A stretch of DNA of 64,000 bases from NCBI GenBank assembly GCA_963719855.1, contig CAVRDK010000008.1:62001-126000 (forward strand), written 5' to 3'. A model generated the notes under the pieces. The model had not been told where the DNA came from. It worked only from the letters and a program-made list of their open reading frames with translations, and did not search any database. The stretch comes from CAIQPV01 sp963719855 (GTDB taxonomy: Bacteria; Pseudomonadota; Gammaproteobacteria; Burkholderiales; Gallionellaceae). Of this stretch, positions 8,281-16,671 are shown one piece after another (within the stretch, counting starts at the first letter, position 1; every line of letters starts with the position of its first letter). The translations under genes were made by a program, and so were the position numbers.

Positions 8281-9226
8281 AAGGGTGCAAAAGTTTAGTG
8301 AACCGGAATTGGTCGATATGCTCTACATTCGAGTAGAAGAAGGCGATATTGTTGACCTTGGAACTCGCATTGCCACAGAGCTCTATCAACTAGAGCCCAA
8401 CGCCAAAGTTAGCCTCCTCGTGGATGGATTTGAAAAACCTGAACTGATGATGGCAGATGTAATGAGCTTCGTCCGCAAGTCTGGCAGTCAACAGGGATTT
8501 GCTGCTGACGTCGAACGAATATCGGAAGCCTTGCGTACATTGCATGGAAATACTTGGTTCGATAGGGATGGCGTAACACATTATGCTCATGCCACATTTG
8601 GAACGCCCCTTGGCTTCATTCGGTTCTCTGATGTGGTTGGCGACAACCTCTACCATTCATTTGCATCAGAGATTTTGGCGGAGCCTCGTACCCAAAAACT
8701 TGAGGAAGATGTTTTGGGGGAGCGTGGGATCCACCTCTTGTCGGCTTGCGGATATCACCGGGTGTATACAACTGAAAGCAATTACGACAAGTGGTTCTCT
8801 GTTACCACCGACAAGGATTTTAGAGAGTTAGCCGAGTTTTGTGTCGGTATTCTTCACATACTTTTTGACCACCAACTTGGAGCCGAACTGGAGATCAATT
8901 CTTTTATACCTGCCCCGGATTTGCCAGAATCATTGCAGGTTCCCTATTATGAATTCATGGCTCGATATCACGAAGCGATGGTACGGTTCCATAGGCTAAT
9001 GGCAACAGAATCGCTCACGCTACCGGAATATCAAATAGATGATCTGATTGAAACTTGCGCCGAAATGGAAAAGGTCATAGAAGAATTCCCCCGGTGGATA
9101 ACGGAGCTTGAAGACCTTGGCTCCTCTTACGACACTTTGCATTCATCTGTTACTGAGACCCTGGCACTGCTAATAGTATGTTTTAACAATTTGCGCCAGA
9201 GGTTCAATACTCAGTTGCTTCACTAA
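8243..9226 (+). CDS. Protein of unknown function, up to 327 residues
   Basis: No family recognised. The protein is acidic and probably soluble, with an alpha/beta N-terminal half and a helical C-terminal part (about 230-320: FMARYHEAMVRFHRLM, ETCAEMEKVIEEFPRWITEL). The start is uncertain: TTG 8243 overlaps the preceding gene, GTG 8285 lies four bases after its stop, and ATG 8318 is the first AUG. The tight overlap suggests these two proteins act together, or that they are halves of one frameshifted gene. It is followed after about 30 bp by the DnaQ-like gene in the same direction. Confidence 0.65.
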   Translation: MNTFSQRGYKVSERVQKFSEPELVDMLYIRVEEGDIVDLGTRIATELYQLEPNAKVSLLVDGFEKPELMMADVMSFVRKSGSQQGFAADVERISEALRTLHGNTWFDRDGVTHYAHATFGTPLGFIRFSDVVGDNLYHSFASEILAEPRTQKLEEDVLGERGIHLLSACGYHRVYTTESNYDKWFSVTTDKDFRELAEFCVGILHILFDHQLGAELEINSFIPAPDLPESLQVPYYEFMARYHEAMVRFHRLMATESLTLPEYQIDDLIETCAEMEKVIEEFPRWITELEDLGSSYDTLHSSVTETLALLIVCFNNLRQRFNTQLLH

Positions 9227-9258
9227 ACATAATCCTATTTTGGAGAGATTGAAAAGGT

Positions 9259-9783
9259 ATGCGCAAAATCGTTTTGGATACAGAGACAACAGGGCTTAGC
9301 CCCTATGAAGGCCATCGAATCATTGAACTAGCAGCCATTGAAATCTTTGGTAGAGAGATTACCGAAAACCGCTTTCACCGATATTTCAACCCGGAGCGTG
9401 AGGTTGATGAAGGTGCGACTGAAGTACATGGTTTAACACTAGAACGATTGCACAATGAACCCACGTTTGATTTCTTCGCACATGAAATTGCAAATTTCAT
9501 CCGCGATGCAGAACTGATTATTCACAATGCACCGTTTGACCTTTGCTTCCTGGATGCAGAGTTTAAAAAAGTTGGGCTTCCTCCCGTTGAAAGCATCTGT
9601 AAAATCGTTACCGATACTATGGTGATAGCCAGAAAACAAAATCCAGGAAAGAAGAATGGTTTGAATGCGCTTTGTGAAAGATATGGGATTACCTATTCAC
9701 AGCGCACTCAGCATAATGCGATGCTGGATGCAGAATTGCTTGCAGAGGTTTATTTTGTATTGCACAAAAGGGAGTTGCATTGA
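9259..9783 (+). CDS. DnaQ-like DEDDh 3'-5' exonuclease
   Basis: A 174-residue exonuclease of the Pol III epsilon type. Exo I is DTETTG (D7, E9), Exo II is HNAPFDLCFLD (D94) and Exo III is HNAMLDAELLA (H152, D157), so every catalytic residue is present. It ends right after the exonuclease domain, lacking the C-terminal tail that binds the polymerase alpha subunit, and the surrounding genes are accessory. I therefore read it as an accessory nuclease and not the chromosomal dnaQ. GGAGAG precedes ATG 9259 by about 11 bases. It sits in a same-strand run of five genes (7.9-11.6 kb). Confidence 0.85.
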   Translation: MRKIVLDTETTGLSPYEGHRIIELAAIEIFGREITENRFHRYFNPEREVDEGATEVHGLTLERLHNEPTFDFFAHEIANFIRDAELIIHNAPFDLCFLDAEFKKVGLPPVESICKIVTDTMVIARKQNPGKKNGLNALCERYGITYSQRTQHNAMLDAELLAEVYFVLHKRELH

Positions 9784-9792
9784 GGGTGTGGT

Positions 9793-10844
9793 TTGCAATT
9801 AACATCAGGTAATTCATCGGAGAATCTAGACTTGGAAACGACCAATATATTTCGCATTGCCACTTCTGATCTGGGGCCTGAGGACAAATTCACGGCATTT
9901 CTCCATTACCTGATACTCAGCATTCCAAGTATTGGGCAAGGTATGGTCGATGTGATTTGCCAGAGGTCTGGGCTTGCTCCTGCGACCTTTGTAAGGGCGG
10001 TGGATCACCCTGCTGGCGATACCGAGAACAAGCCTGACTTCATGTTATCTTGCGAAGAGTTCGACATTCTATGCGAACACAAATTGGACAGCGACTTGGG
10101 TGGTCGCCAGTTAGAGCGTTACCTCGGATTACCGAAAAATCGGCCAACGTATCTCGTATTGATATCAAACAGAATACATACAATTTCCGAGGATGTGCTT
10201 CAGTCTAGCAACTACCTGCGCCCCCATTCTTCCCCTACGCCATTTTTTTACTGGGAGGACTTCTACCCGATTGTCGCCAGCCATGATGATCGGTTGGCGC
10301 AGGACTTCATGAAATACATGCGCGATCTTGGTATGGCATCGAGCCTCTTTCAGAGGACTGGAATCAATTGTTCCTGCGTCCGGAGGTGGCTGAGAAATTC
10401 TATGAGGCCACCATGGACATGCGAAAATATTTCAGTCAGCAATTGGGAGCGCAGTGCCAAGCTGATCCGTCCCGGCTCGGAATTCAAGTAAAGCATCCGC
10501 GTAACTGGCTTCACCTTCTGTACTTTTACGTATCTAAGGTCGCTAAGCCGATCGTTGCCGGGATTGAACCGCCGTACCTGATTGCTAGGGTCTTCGTACA
10601 AGAAGTTGAGTTGGGACGAGTGAAATACTTAGCGGCAAGCGAGATCCACGCTGAGGATGGCCTCATCATAGGGCGGACGACGAACGAATCAGCCCCATGG
10701 GATAAGAATCTTGCACTAAGTTACGAGTGCATTGGCAGTCTGGAAAACTATCTCACTGGAAACTCAGCGGAAACAAGGGCGAAATTGCTGGGATTTGGAC
10801 AAGCTGTGTTCGAGCATGTAGCCACTGCGGGAGGCTCGTTATGA
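9793..10844 (+). pseudogene. PD-(D/E)XK nuclease-like gene with a frameshift near 10335
   Basis: Two frames join into one protein of about 350 residues. The first frame gives LGPEDKFTAFLHYLILSIP, then NKPDFMLSCEEFDILCEHKL, a D...ExK nuclease signature, and runs to YMRDLGM. The second resumes as GIEPLSEDWNQLFLRPEVAE and continues to 10844. A single missing G in the GG run at about 10334-10336 explains the switch. Read alone, the first frame continues with an improbable Arg/Trp-rich tail to 10491. The nuclease signature lies wholly in the first part. Either the gene is inactivated or the base is a sequencing error. Its TGA overlaps the next start as ATGA, so the original frame was coupled to the EEP gene. 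Confidence 0.75.
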
Positions 10845-11590
10845 GAATTGCGACGTGGAACCTGGATCACGCATCAAACTCCAGCAGGCCTATTGACGCT
10901 CAAATTGCGCAGTTGAGGAAGATTGATGCTGATATTTTGGTGTTAACGGAAACCTGTGAACAGGTGGATTTATCAGCCGATGGATACGTTAGTGTGGCTC
11001 CACATAACAAAAATGAGTATGGTAAGTATTGGTCAACAATCTGGTCTAGGTCTTGCTGGAAAACTCCGCATCAAATTGATTGCTACGACAATGAAACGGC
11101 GGTGTGCTCTCAAATCACAACCCCGTTAGGTGATTTGATTATCTACGGCACGATTATTACTTATCACGGTGACAAAGGACCACAAGGGAACTCTCCTGCA
11201 TGGGCAGAGCATGAGAAAGCTATTGTCTGCCATGGTGACGATTGGAGAAAAATACAGGATAAATATGCAGGAATACCGTTCTTCGTAGCGGGTGATTTCA
11301 ACCAGACTCGTGATGGTTCTGTTCAAACCTATGGAACGAAGGCTGGTAGAGAATTGCTGGGTGAAGAGCTCAGTAGAAATCACCTAACCTGCCTGACCAC
11401 AGAGGATTTTGGCGGTTTCGGAAAACTTAAAGTTGATCCGTCAAAGGGTTGGGCCAGGAATAATATCGACCACATTTGCATGACTGACGGTGCCTTCCAA
11501 AAGCAATATGTCGGAGCTTGGGATCACTTCACAAAATCAGGGCTGTATTTATCCGATCACAATGGGGTCTACGTGGATATTGAACCATGA
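10841..11590 (+). CDS. Endonuclease/exonuclease/phosphatase (EEP) family protein
   Basis: A 249-residue metal-dependent phosphoesterase of the ExoIII/DNase I/sphingomyelinase fold. The family motifs are in order: MRIATWNLDH at the start, DADILVLTETCEQ, FVAGDFNQTRDG in the middle and a closing LSDHNGVYVDIEP (catalytic Asp-His). ATG 10841 overlaps the preceding stop (ATGA), so I use it in preference to the upstream in-frame start at 10727. The substrate cannot be told from sequence: members cut DNA, RNA, lipids or phosphoinositides. As the last gene of the same-strand run, it completes a set of nuclease-fold proteins. Confidence 0.82.
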   Translation: MRIATWNLDHASNSSRPIDAQIAQLRKIDADILVLTETCEQVDLSADGYVSVAPHNKNEYGKYWSTIWSRSCWKTPHQIDCYDNETAVCSQITTPLGDLIIYGTIITYHGDKGPQGNSPAWAEHEKAIVCHGDDWRKIQDKYAGIPFFVAGDFNQTRDGSVQTYGTKAGRELLGEELSRNHLTCLTTEDFGGFGKLKVDPSKGWARNNIDHICMTDGAFQKQYVGAWDHFTKSGLYLSDHNGVYVDIEP

Positions 11591-12186
11591 TGCCAAGTTG
11601 TAATGCGGTGAACTTCCGCTTTTGACCAGTGCGTGTAACCGGTTTGGGTAGTTAGCGCCAATTCGCCAATGACCGGTTTGGAGCAACGATTTCTCATAGG
11701 TCGATGACGGCTTCGGGTTAAAAGTGTGAAGTCGCAATAGACAGGAGCGGACGCCCCCGCAGGCTCAAACAAAATCATTTGCAGAAAACCACTAGGGTCC
11801 GCAGCGGTGCGGGGAGCGGACACTGGTTTTCCCCATTCGAAGTTCCGCTGATGGCACGCAGCGGCCGTAGTGCAATGTTAACAGCATGCCACAAAGCGGA
11901 CGCCTATAGTAAATTCAGTTTCGGGAAGTCGTCATGTCTGTTATGGGTTATCAAGAGTCAAAAGCTATTGTCTCCTTTGCGACAATGAAAATTATCTTTT
12001 GCCGATGCCGCTTCGGGCAGTTCAATATCAAATTGCATGGGTGAGAGGTAGCAAAAGTGAGCGATTGTAGTAATCTGACTGTTTGTGTCAGGTCAAGTCT
12101 GAGCTAATACAAACTGATATGACTTGATCTGTTCTGACAGCAACTGTCAGATTAAGTCTGAATTACTACACATAATCCCATCCGGG
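11591..12186. other. Gene-poor right flank of the nuclease island
   Basis: About 600 bp without a convincing gene. It contains short stretches that look like decayed mobile DNA (repeated AGCGGACAC / GCGGACGCC) and, at its right end, a long imperfect palindrome at 12066-12170. No RNA gene recognised. Confidence 0.5.
12066..12170. repeat. Long imperfect palindrome
   Basis: The arms TGTAGTAATCTGACT (12066-12080) and AGTCTGAATTACTACA (12155-12170) are inverted complements with a one-base bulge. Inside them a second inverted pair (GTCAGGTCAAGTC and GACTTGATCTGTTCTGAC) continues the symmetry, so nearly the whole 105 bp can fold back. It could be a small non-autonomous element or a terminator-like structure; no T-run follows. 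Confidence 0.6.
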
Positions 12187-12381
12187 CTATGCGGTAGTAT
12201 CTATCTTCCGCCCGAGCCGGGTGTCATATTCTGTTGGGGGATGGCTGGAATCCGCTGGAGTAATCTTTTCGTCCACGGCATCGTTGTGGTTGTTTTTTTG
12301 CGCAGGCTTCCCCCTCTCTTGGTTAGATTTACGTCCACCAAGCCTGTTTTCGATATAGTTTACGCTGCCGATCAAGTCCAT
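12187..12381 (-). CDS. Possible small hypothetical protein, 64 residues
   Basis: ATG 12381 is preceded by AAGAAGGGAGCAAATC, a good ribosome-binding site. The frame can be read from an upstream ATG at 12444, but that one lacks such a site. The product (MDLIGSVNYIENRLGGRKSN, then a polar Lys/Asn/Asp-rich stretch) is charged, with no membrane segment or known motif. It lies alone about 130 bp past the phoR stop. I cannot name a family; the ribosome-binding site is the main support. Confidence 0.42.
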   Translation of the reverse strand: MDLIGSVNYIENRLGGRKSNQERGKPAQKNNHNDAVDEKITPADSSHPPTEYDTRLGRKIDTTA

Positions 12382-12511
12382 GATTTGCTCCCTTCTTATG
12401 GGATTTATCGGCAAATCTGTTGATTCCTTTAGGTATCTTCCCACGGCTTGGCAGGCTTATAAAGGAGATCGGTGACAAATAACCTGGGAACGCACCTCGC
12501 CATACCTGATT

Positions 12512-13828
12512 TTAACCAGCATTTTCTTCCGGCAATGGCAAACGACGCTTGGACGGAAACACGATGCTGAAGGTGCTGCCCTTACCTTCCTCACTGGCAA
12601 TTTCCAGCCGTGCCTGATGGCGGATGGTCACATGCTTGACGATGGCCAGCCCCAAGCCGGTGCCGCCAGTCTCGCGTGAGCGGCTGTGGTCCACCCGGTA
12701 AAAACGCTCGGTCAAGCGTGGGATGTGTTGAGGTGCGATGCCGAGGCCGCTGTCCTGCACGCTAAATATCGGTTGCCCGTCCTTCTCTTGCCAACGCAAT
12801 ACAATCTCTCCGCCATGTGGCGTGTAGCGGATGGCATTGGATATCAGGTTGCCAAAAGCGCTGCGCAATTCTTCAGTGTTGCCGAGCAGGTTGCAATCGC
12901 TCTCCGTCTCCAGCTTCAGAGCATGTTTTCCACCGCTCAATGATAGACCTTCTTCATGCAGCGTATGCAACAAGGTGGGAAGCTGCACAGTTTCTTCCTG
13001 CAGGGCATTCAGCGCGTTATCCAGTTTCGAAAGAGTAAGCAAATCATTCACCAAGCGTTCCATGCGCTGCGTCTGCTCGCCCATCAGGTGTAGCGCGCGG
13101 CGCGCCATGTCATTGTCCAGCTTGGGCATGTCACTCAGCGTTTCGACAAAGCCGTTCACCACCGTCAGAGGGGTGCGCAACTCATGTGACACGTTGGCGA
13201 CAAAGTCGCGGCGCATGGTTTCAATGCGTTCGAAGCCGGTGATATCCCTGCTGATCAGCAGCTTTTTATTTGCGCTGTAGGAAATCAACTTGATGGAGAG
13301 CGTCAGGCCGTCATGGCGGGCACCGCGCAACACCAGCGGCTCACTAAAATCGCGCACAGCAAGATACTGCACAAACTCCGGTTGTCGCGCCAGGTAAGTG
13401 ATCTGCTGGCCAACGTCGCGCACGCCGTCCAAGCCGAAATGCTGTTCGGCGAGCGGGTTGCACCATTCAATGTGATCGGCCTCATCAAGAATGACCACCC
13501 CTTCCGGCAGTGCAGACGTTGCCTGCTCCATGTGCCGCAACGCGGCGGCGCTTTGCTCGCGCTCCTGGCGCTGTAGCCGCACCATCTTGTTCAGCCGTGC
13601 GAATACATCCTCCCACAACCCCGTGCCATCGGGTGTTACACGCGCTTCCGGATCGTCCAGCCAGTGGTCGAGCGCAGCCAATTGGCGCAAGAAAAACGCC
13701 AAGCGCACCAATAGCACCAACGAAAAAAACATGGTGGCAGACAAAGCGCCTGCCACTGCCCACATCAGCAGCGAGCAAAAAAACAGGGCGAATGGAAAAA
13801 ACAGCGCGCGCCGCCAGAAATCAACCAC
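12512..13828 (-). CDS. phoR: Phosphate regulon sensor histidine kinase PhoR
   Basis: Membrane sensor kinase of 438 residues that phosphorylates PhoB when phosphate is scarce. Two N-terminal hydrophobic segments (about 8-28 and 29-48) are followed by a short linker, a PAS domain (about 100-200, from LPEGVVILDEADHIEWCNPL), the HisKA dimerisation box FVANVSHELRTPLTVVNGF with the phosphorylated His, and the ATPase N box (NLISNAIRYTP), G1 (DSGLGIAPQ) and G2 (GTGLGLAIVKH). The extracytoplasmic loop is negligible, as in PhoR. It follows phoB, but a repeat element of about 150 bp separates them. Confidence 0.93.
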   Translation of the reverse strand: MVDFWRRALFFPFALFFCSLLMWAVAGALSATMFFSLVLLVRLAFFLRQLAALDHWLDDPEARVTPDGTGLWEDVFARLNKMVRLQRQEREQSAAALRHMEQATSALPEGVVILDEADHIEWCNPLAEQHFGLDGVRDVGQQITYLARQPEFVQYLAVRDFSEPLVLRGARHDGLTLSIKLISYSANKKLLISRDITGFERIETMRRDFVANVSHELRTPLTVVNGFVETLSDMPKLDNDMARRALHLMGEQTQRMERLVNDLLTLSKLDNALNALQEETVQLPTLLHTLHEEGLSLSGGKHALKLETESDCNLLGNTEELRSAFGNLISNAIRYTPHGGEIVLRWQEKDGQPIFSVQDSGLGIAPQHIPRLTERFYRVDHSRSRETGGTGLGLAIVKHVTIRHQARLEIASEEGKGSTFSIVFPSKRRLPLPEENAG

Positions 13829-13910
13829 GGTGATTAGCCTCTAAAATTATGCACACCATTATACATACGGTGTGCGGGATGGCGGACAACCGCGTATGGT
13901 CATAACGTTT

Positions 13911-14063
13911 GCAGGATGTTAAAAACGTAACGAGAGGCGATCAGGCAAGGCGGAAGTCGGCGAAAAAGCGGAATTTACAAATAGTTTATCGCTACGCGAT
14001 CCCGCATTTTGAGCCTACTTCCAACGCAGCATCATCGATTCGCAGTAGTTTTCAGCAGCCTGC
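13911..14063. repeat. MITE-like element between phoB and phoR
   Basis: About 153 bp with imperfect terminal inverted repeats: GCAGGATGTTAAAAACG on the left, and GCAGGCTGCTGAAAAC read from the right. It has no coding capacity. The right end abuts the phoB stop codon (14063-14065). Elements with the GCAGGCTGCTGAAAA terminus are common in proteobacterial genomes. Here it lengthens the phoB-phoR spacer to about 230 bp. Confidence 0.7.
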
Positions 14064-14752
14064 TAGTTGCACGAAAAACGGTAGCCGCTGCCGCGCACGG
14101 TCTGCACCAGGCCATCGAAGCCGGATGGCTCCAGTGCTTGACGCAGGCGGCGGATATGCACATCCACGGTACGCTCCTCCACAAACACGTGGTCTCCCCA
14201 TACTTGATCGAGCAGTTGCGAACGGCTGTAAACGCGTTCGGTATGGGTCATAAAGAAATGCAGGATGCGAAATTCCGTCGGCCCCAAGTCTATCATCGCA
14301 CCGTTGGCGCTGACGCGGTGCGTGGTGGGCGACAATTCCAGCCCGCCTGCGGACACCGTCTCGTCGCTCATCTGCGGTGCGCGGCGGCGCAACACGGCGC
14401 GGATGCGCGCCATCAATTCGCGCGGCGAAAACGGTTTGGTGATGTAATCGTCCGCTCCAGATTCCAGCCCCAGCACCTTGTCGCGCTCGTCATTACGCGC
14501 GGTCAGCATGATGATGGGAACGTTACGCGTGCGCTGGTCGGCGCGCAGGTGGCGCGCCAATTCAATACCGCTGCTGCCCGGCAGCATCCAGTCGAGCAGG
14601 ATTAAATCGGGCAACGCGTGGCTGATGTGCGACATGGCGCTGGCGGCATCGAGCGCCTGAATCGCGCGGTAGCCGCATTGCGTCACATTAAATGCCAATA
14701 ACTCTTGTATCGCAGGCTCGTCTTCCACCAGCAGAATATTTGCGGTCATCAT
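14063..14752 (-). CDS. phoB: Phosphate regulon response regulator PhoB
   Basis: OmpR-type transcription factor for the phosphate-starvation regulon. The receiver domain (about 1-118) shows the acidic pocket (LLVEDEPA), the phosphorylated Asp in LILLDWMLPGSSG, and the conserved Thr and Lys (MLTARND, YITKPFSPREL). The C-terminal winged helix (about 130-229) includes LGPTEFRILHFFMTH and VEERTVDVHIRRLRQAL. GGAGAA sits immediately upstream of ATG 14752, which I prefer over 14761. No canonical Pho box was identified by eye. Confidence 0.95.
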   Translation of the reverse strand: MMTANILLVEDEPAIQELLAFNVTQCGYRAIQALDAASAMSHISHALPDLILLDWMLPGSSGIELARHLRADQRTRNVPIIMLTARNDERDKVLGLESGADDYITKPFSPRELMARIRAVLRRRAPQMSDETVSAGGLELSPTTHRVSANGAMIDLGPTEFRILHFFMTHTERVYSRSQLLDQVWGDHVFVEERTVDVHIRRLRQALEPSGFDGLVQTVRGSGYRFSCN

Positions 14753-14825
14753 TTTCTCCATCGCATCTATTGTAAGCAGTTTGCGATGGTATGAAAGAAT
14801 TGTGACAGTAGCATGACAGCCGTCA

Positions 14826-16346
14826 TCAATGTTCGCTGTGATGCGACGGATGATGGTGCGGATGTTCCGTCACATGCTCGGTGTGACTTGCCGCAAGGTG
14901 ATGCAGATGGGTGTGCTCCGGTTCCTGCGGCAGCGGCCCGGGCACCATGCTGGGCAGTAGCGATCCGATCACCATGCCAATGGCGCTGGCGATCAGTCCG
15001 GCGAACTGTGCCGGGATGAACGGATCTTCCGGCCCGGAAATCAGAATGGCGAGCCACACCGACAGGCCGCAGAAAATCGCCGCCAGCGCGCCCTGATTAG
15101 TGGAGCGCTTCCAGTAGACGCCCGCAACCAGCGGGATGAATGCCGCGACCAGCGTAATCTGATAGGCGTTCTCGACCATCTTGAAAATACTGGCTTTCGA
15201 GTTCATCGCATAAATAGTGACCAGAATGGTGAATACCACCGTCACTCCACGCATGGTGTACAACATTTTTCGGTCGGGCAGCCTGTGCCCCAGCATCGGC
15301 TTGAGGATGTTTTCGCTGAATGTCACCGAGGGCGCCAGCAGTGTCGCCGAGGCACAACTCTTGATGGCGGAAAGCAATGCGCCGAAGAACATCACCTGTG
15401 CGAACAACGGCGCATGCTGCATCACCAGAGTGGGCAAAATCATTTGCGGGTCGGTGTCGATCAGGTCGCTCACCATTTTTGGGTCGAGCAGCGTCGCGGA
15501 ATAGGCCAGAAACATCGGCACAAAGGCAAATACGAAATACAGGCATCCGCCGAACACCGCTCCCCAGATGGCGATCTTCTCGGTCTTCGACGACTGCACC
15601 CGCTGGAACACGTCCTGTTGCGGAATGGAACCGAACATCATGGTGATCCAGGCGGCGGCAAAGCCGATGATTTCCTTGGCATCGAGCGCGGGCCAGAATT
15701 CGAACTTGCCAGCCTCCACGGCATGGTGTACCACCACCCCCACGCCGCCCACCATATTGCTTACCGAGCCGCCGATATACAGCATGCCGACGACAATGAT
15801 AATCATCTGGAGAAAGTCGGTGACGGCCACCGCCCACATACCGCCGAAGAAAGTGTAAATGAGAATGGTGCCGGAGCCGATCCACATCCCTGCGAGCTTG
15901 CTGATCTCACCGCCGGACACCACGTTGAATACCAGCCCGAGCGCGGTGATCTGCGCGCCCACCCAGCCGAGGTAGGAAATTACAATCGCTAGCGTGGTCA
16001 GCACCTCGACGCTACGACCGAATTTTTTCTTGTAGAAATCGCCTATAGTCAGCAAATTCATGCGGTACAGCGGCGCGGCAAAGAACAGTCCTACCAAAAT
16101 CAGGCACATGGACGCGCCGAAGGGATCGGCCACCACACCGTGCAGGCCTTCCTTGAGAAAAGTGGCGGGAATGCCTAGCACTGTTTCAGAGCCGAACCAG
16201 GTAGCAAATACAGTCGCGGTGACCATGTAGAACGGCAGTTGCCGCCCGGCAACGGCGAAATCCTTGGTATTGTGGACGCGAGTGGCGGCGTAAAGGCCGA
16301 TCCCGACTGAAATAATCCAATAGGCGATTACGAACCAGAGCAACAT
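14826..16346 (-). CDS. Sodium:solute symporter (SSS family) with His-rich C-terminus
   Basis: A 506-residue inner-membrane transporter with about 13 hydrophobic segments. SSS features include the N-terminal AYWIISVGIGLYAATRVHNT, AGRQLPFYMVTATVFATWFG, the WVGAQITALGLVFNVVSG helix and MFFGALLSAIKSCASATLLA. The family imports organic solutes with sodium; the substrate here cannot be assigned. The last about 35 residues are strikingly rich in histidine (HTHLHHLAASHTEH, PHHHPSHHSEH), which is not part of the SSS core and could bind a transition metal. It is encoded next to phoB on the same strand (gap about 75 bp). Confidence 0.85.
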   Translation of the reverse strand: MLLWFVIAYWIISVGIGLYAATRVHNTKDFAVAGRQLPFYMVTATVFATWFGSETVLGIPATFLKEGLHGVVADPFGASMCLILVGLFFAAPLYRMNLLTIGDFYKKKFGRSVEVLTTLAIVISYLGWVGAQITALGLVFNVVSGGEISKLAGMWIGSGTILIYTFFGGMWAVAVTDFLQMIIIVVGMLYIGGSVSNMVGGVGVVVHHAVEAGKFEFWPALDAKEIIGFAAAWITMMFGSIPQQDVFQRVQSSKTEKIAIWGAVFGGCLYFVFAFVPMFLAYSATLLDPKMVSDLIDTDPQMILPTLVMQHAPLFAQVMFFGALLSAIKSCASATLLAPSVTFSENILKPMLGHRLPDRKMLYTMRGVTVVFTILVTIYAMNSKASIFKMVENAYQITLVAAFIPLVAGVYWKRSTNQGALAAIFCGLSVWLAILISGPEDPFIPAQFAGLIASAIGMVIGSLLPSMVPGPLPQEPEHTHLHHLAASHTEHVTEHPHHHPSHHSEH

Positions 16347-16516
16347 GGATGCAAAAGACCGTTCAAAAAGATGGCGCTAATTGTAATTCATGACTCTGTT
16401 GTTCAGCTAGCCCGGAATAAGCGAAGCAATATATTTGGAGTATGTTGTGCATGTGGTGTTGACTTTGTTTTTCAAACTGGACATTATTGCCGCCGTGTTT
16501 TTGCGCCTATCCTTTT

Positions 16517-16657
16517 ATGATGACATTTTGCGGTGCGGTCATGCCGGCCTATGCAAATGGCCAGTCCTCCACCGAACGTTGGCATATGGCCCGCTATGTG
16601 CGCAAAGGTCCAAAACAGGCATCGGCTACCCAAGCTGCATCGTCAGCAAAATATTAA
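16517..16657 (+). pseudogene. Probable 3' fragment of a c-type cytochrome gene
   Basis: A 46-codon frame starting ATG-ATG at 16517 encodes FCGAVMPAYANGQSSTERWH followed by MARYVRKG. This matches the usual C-terminal end of class I cytochromes c (MP-Y-A...ERW-V--YVR), where the Met is the distal haem ligand. The CXXCH part is absent upstream, so it looks like the tail of a decayed cytochrome gene. It ends 14 bp before the small membrane-protein gene. Identification is by pattern only. Confidence 0.45.
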
Positions 16658-16671
16658 GAGGGAGAGCATAA

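Noticed and set aside
16435..16671. 78-codon frame upstream of the small membrane gene
   Set aside because: Another frame of the same DNA gives the cytochrome-like tail, which is more plausible; this one has no motif.
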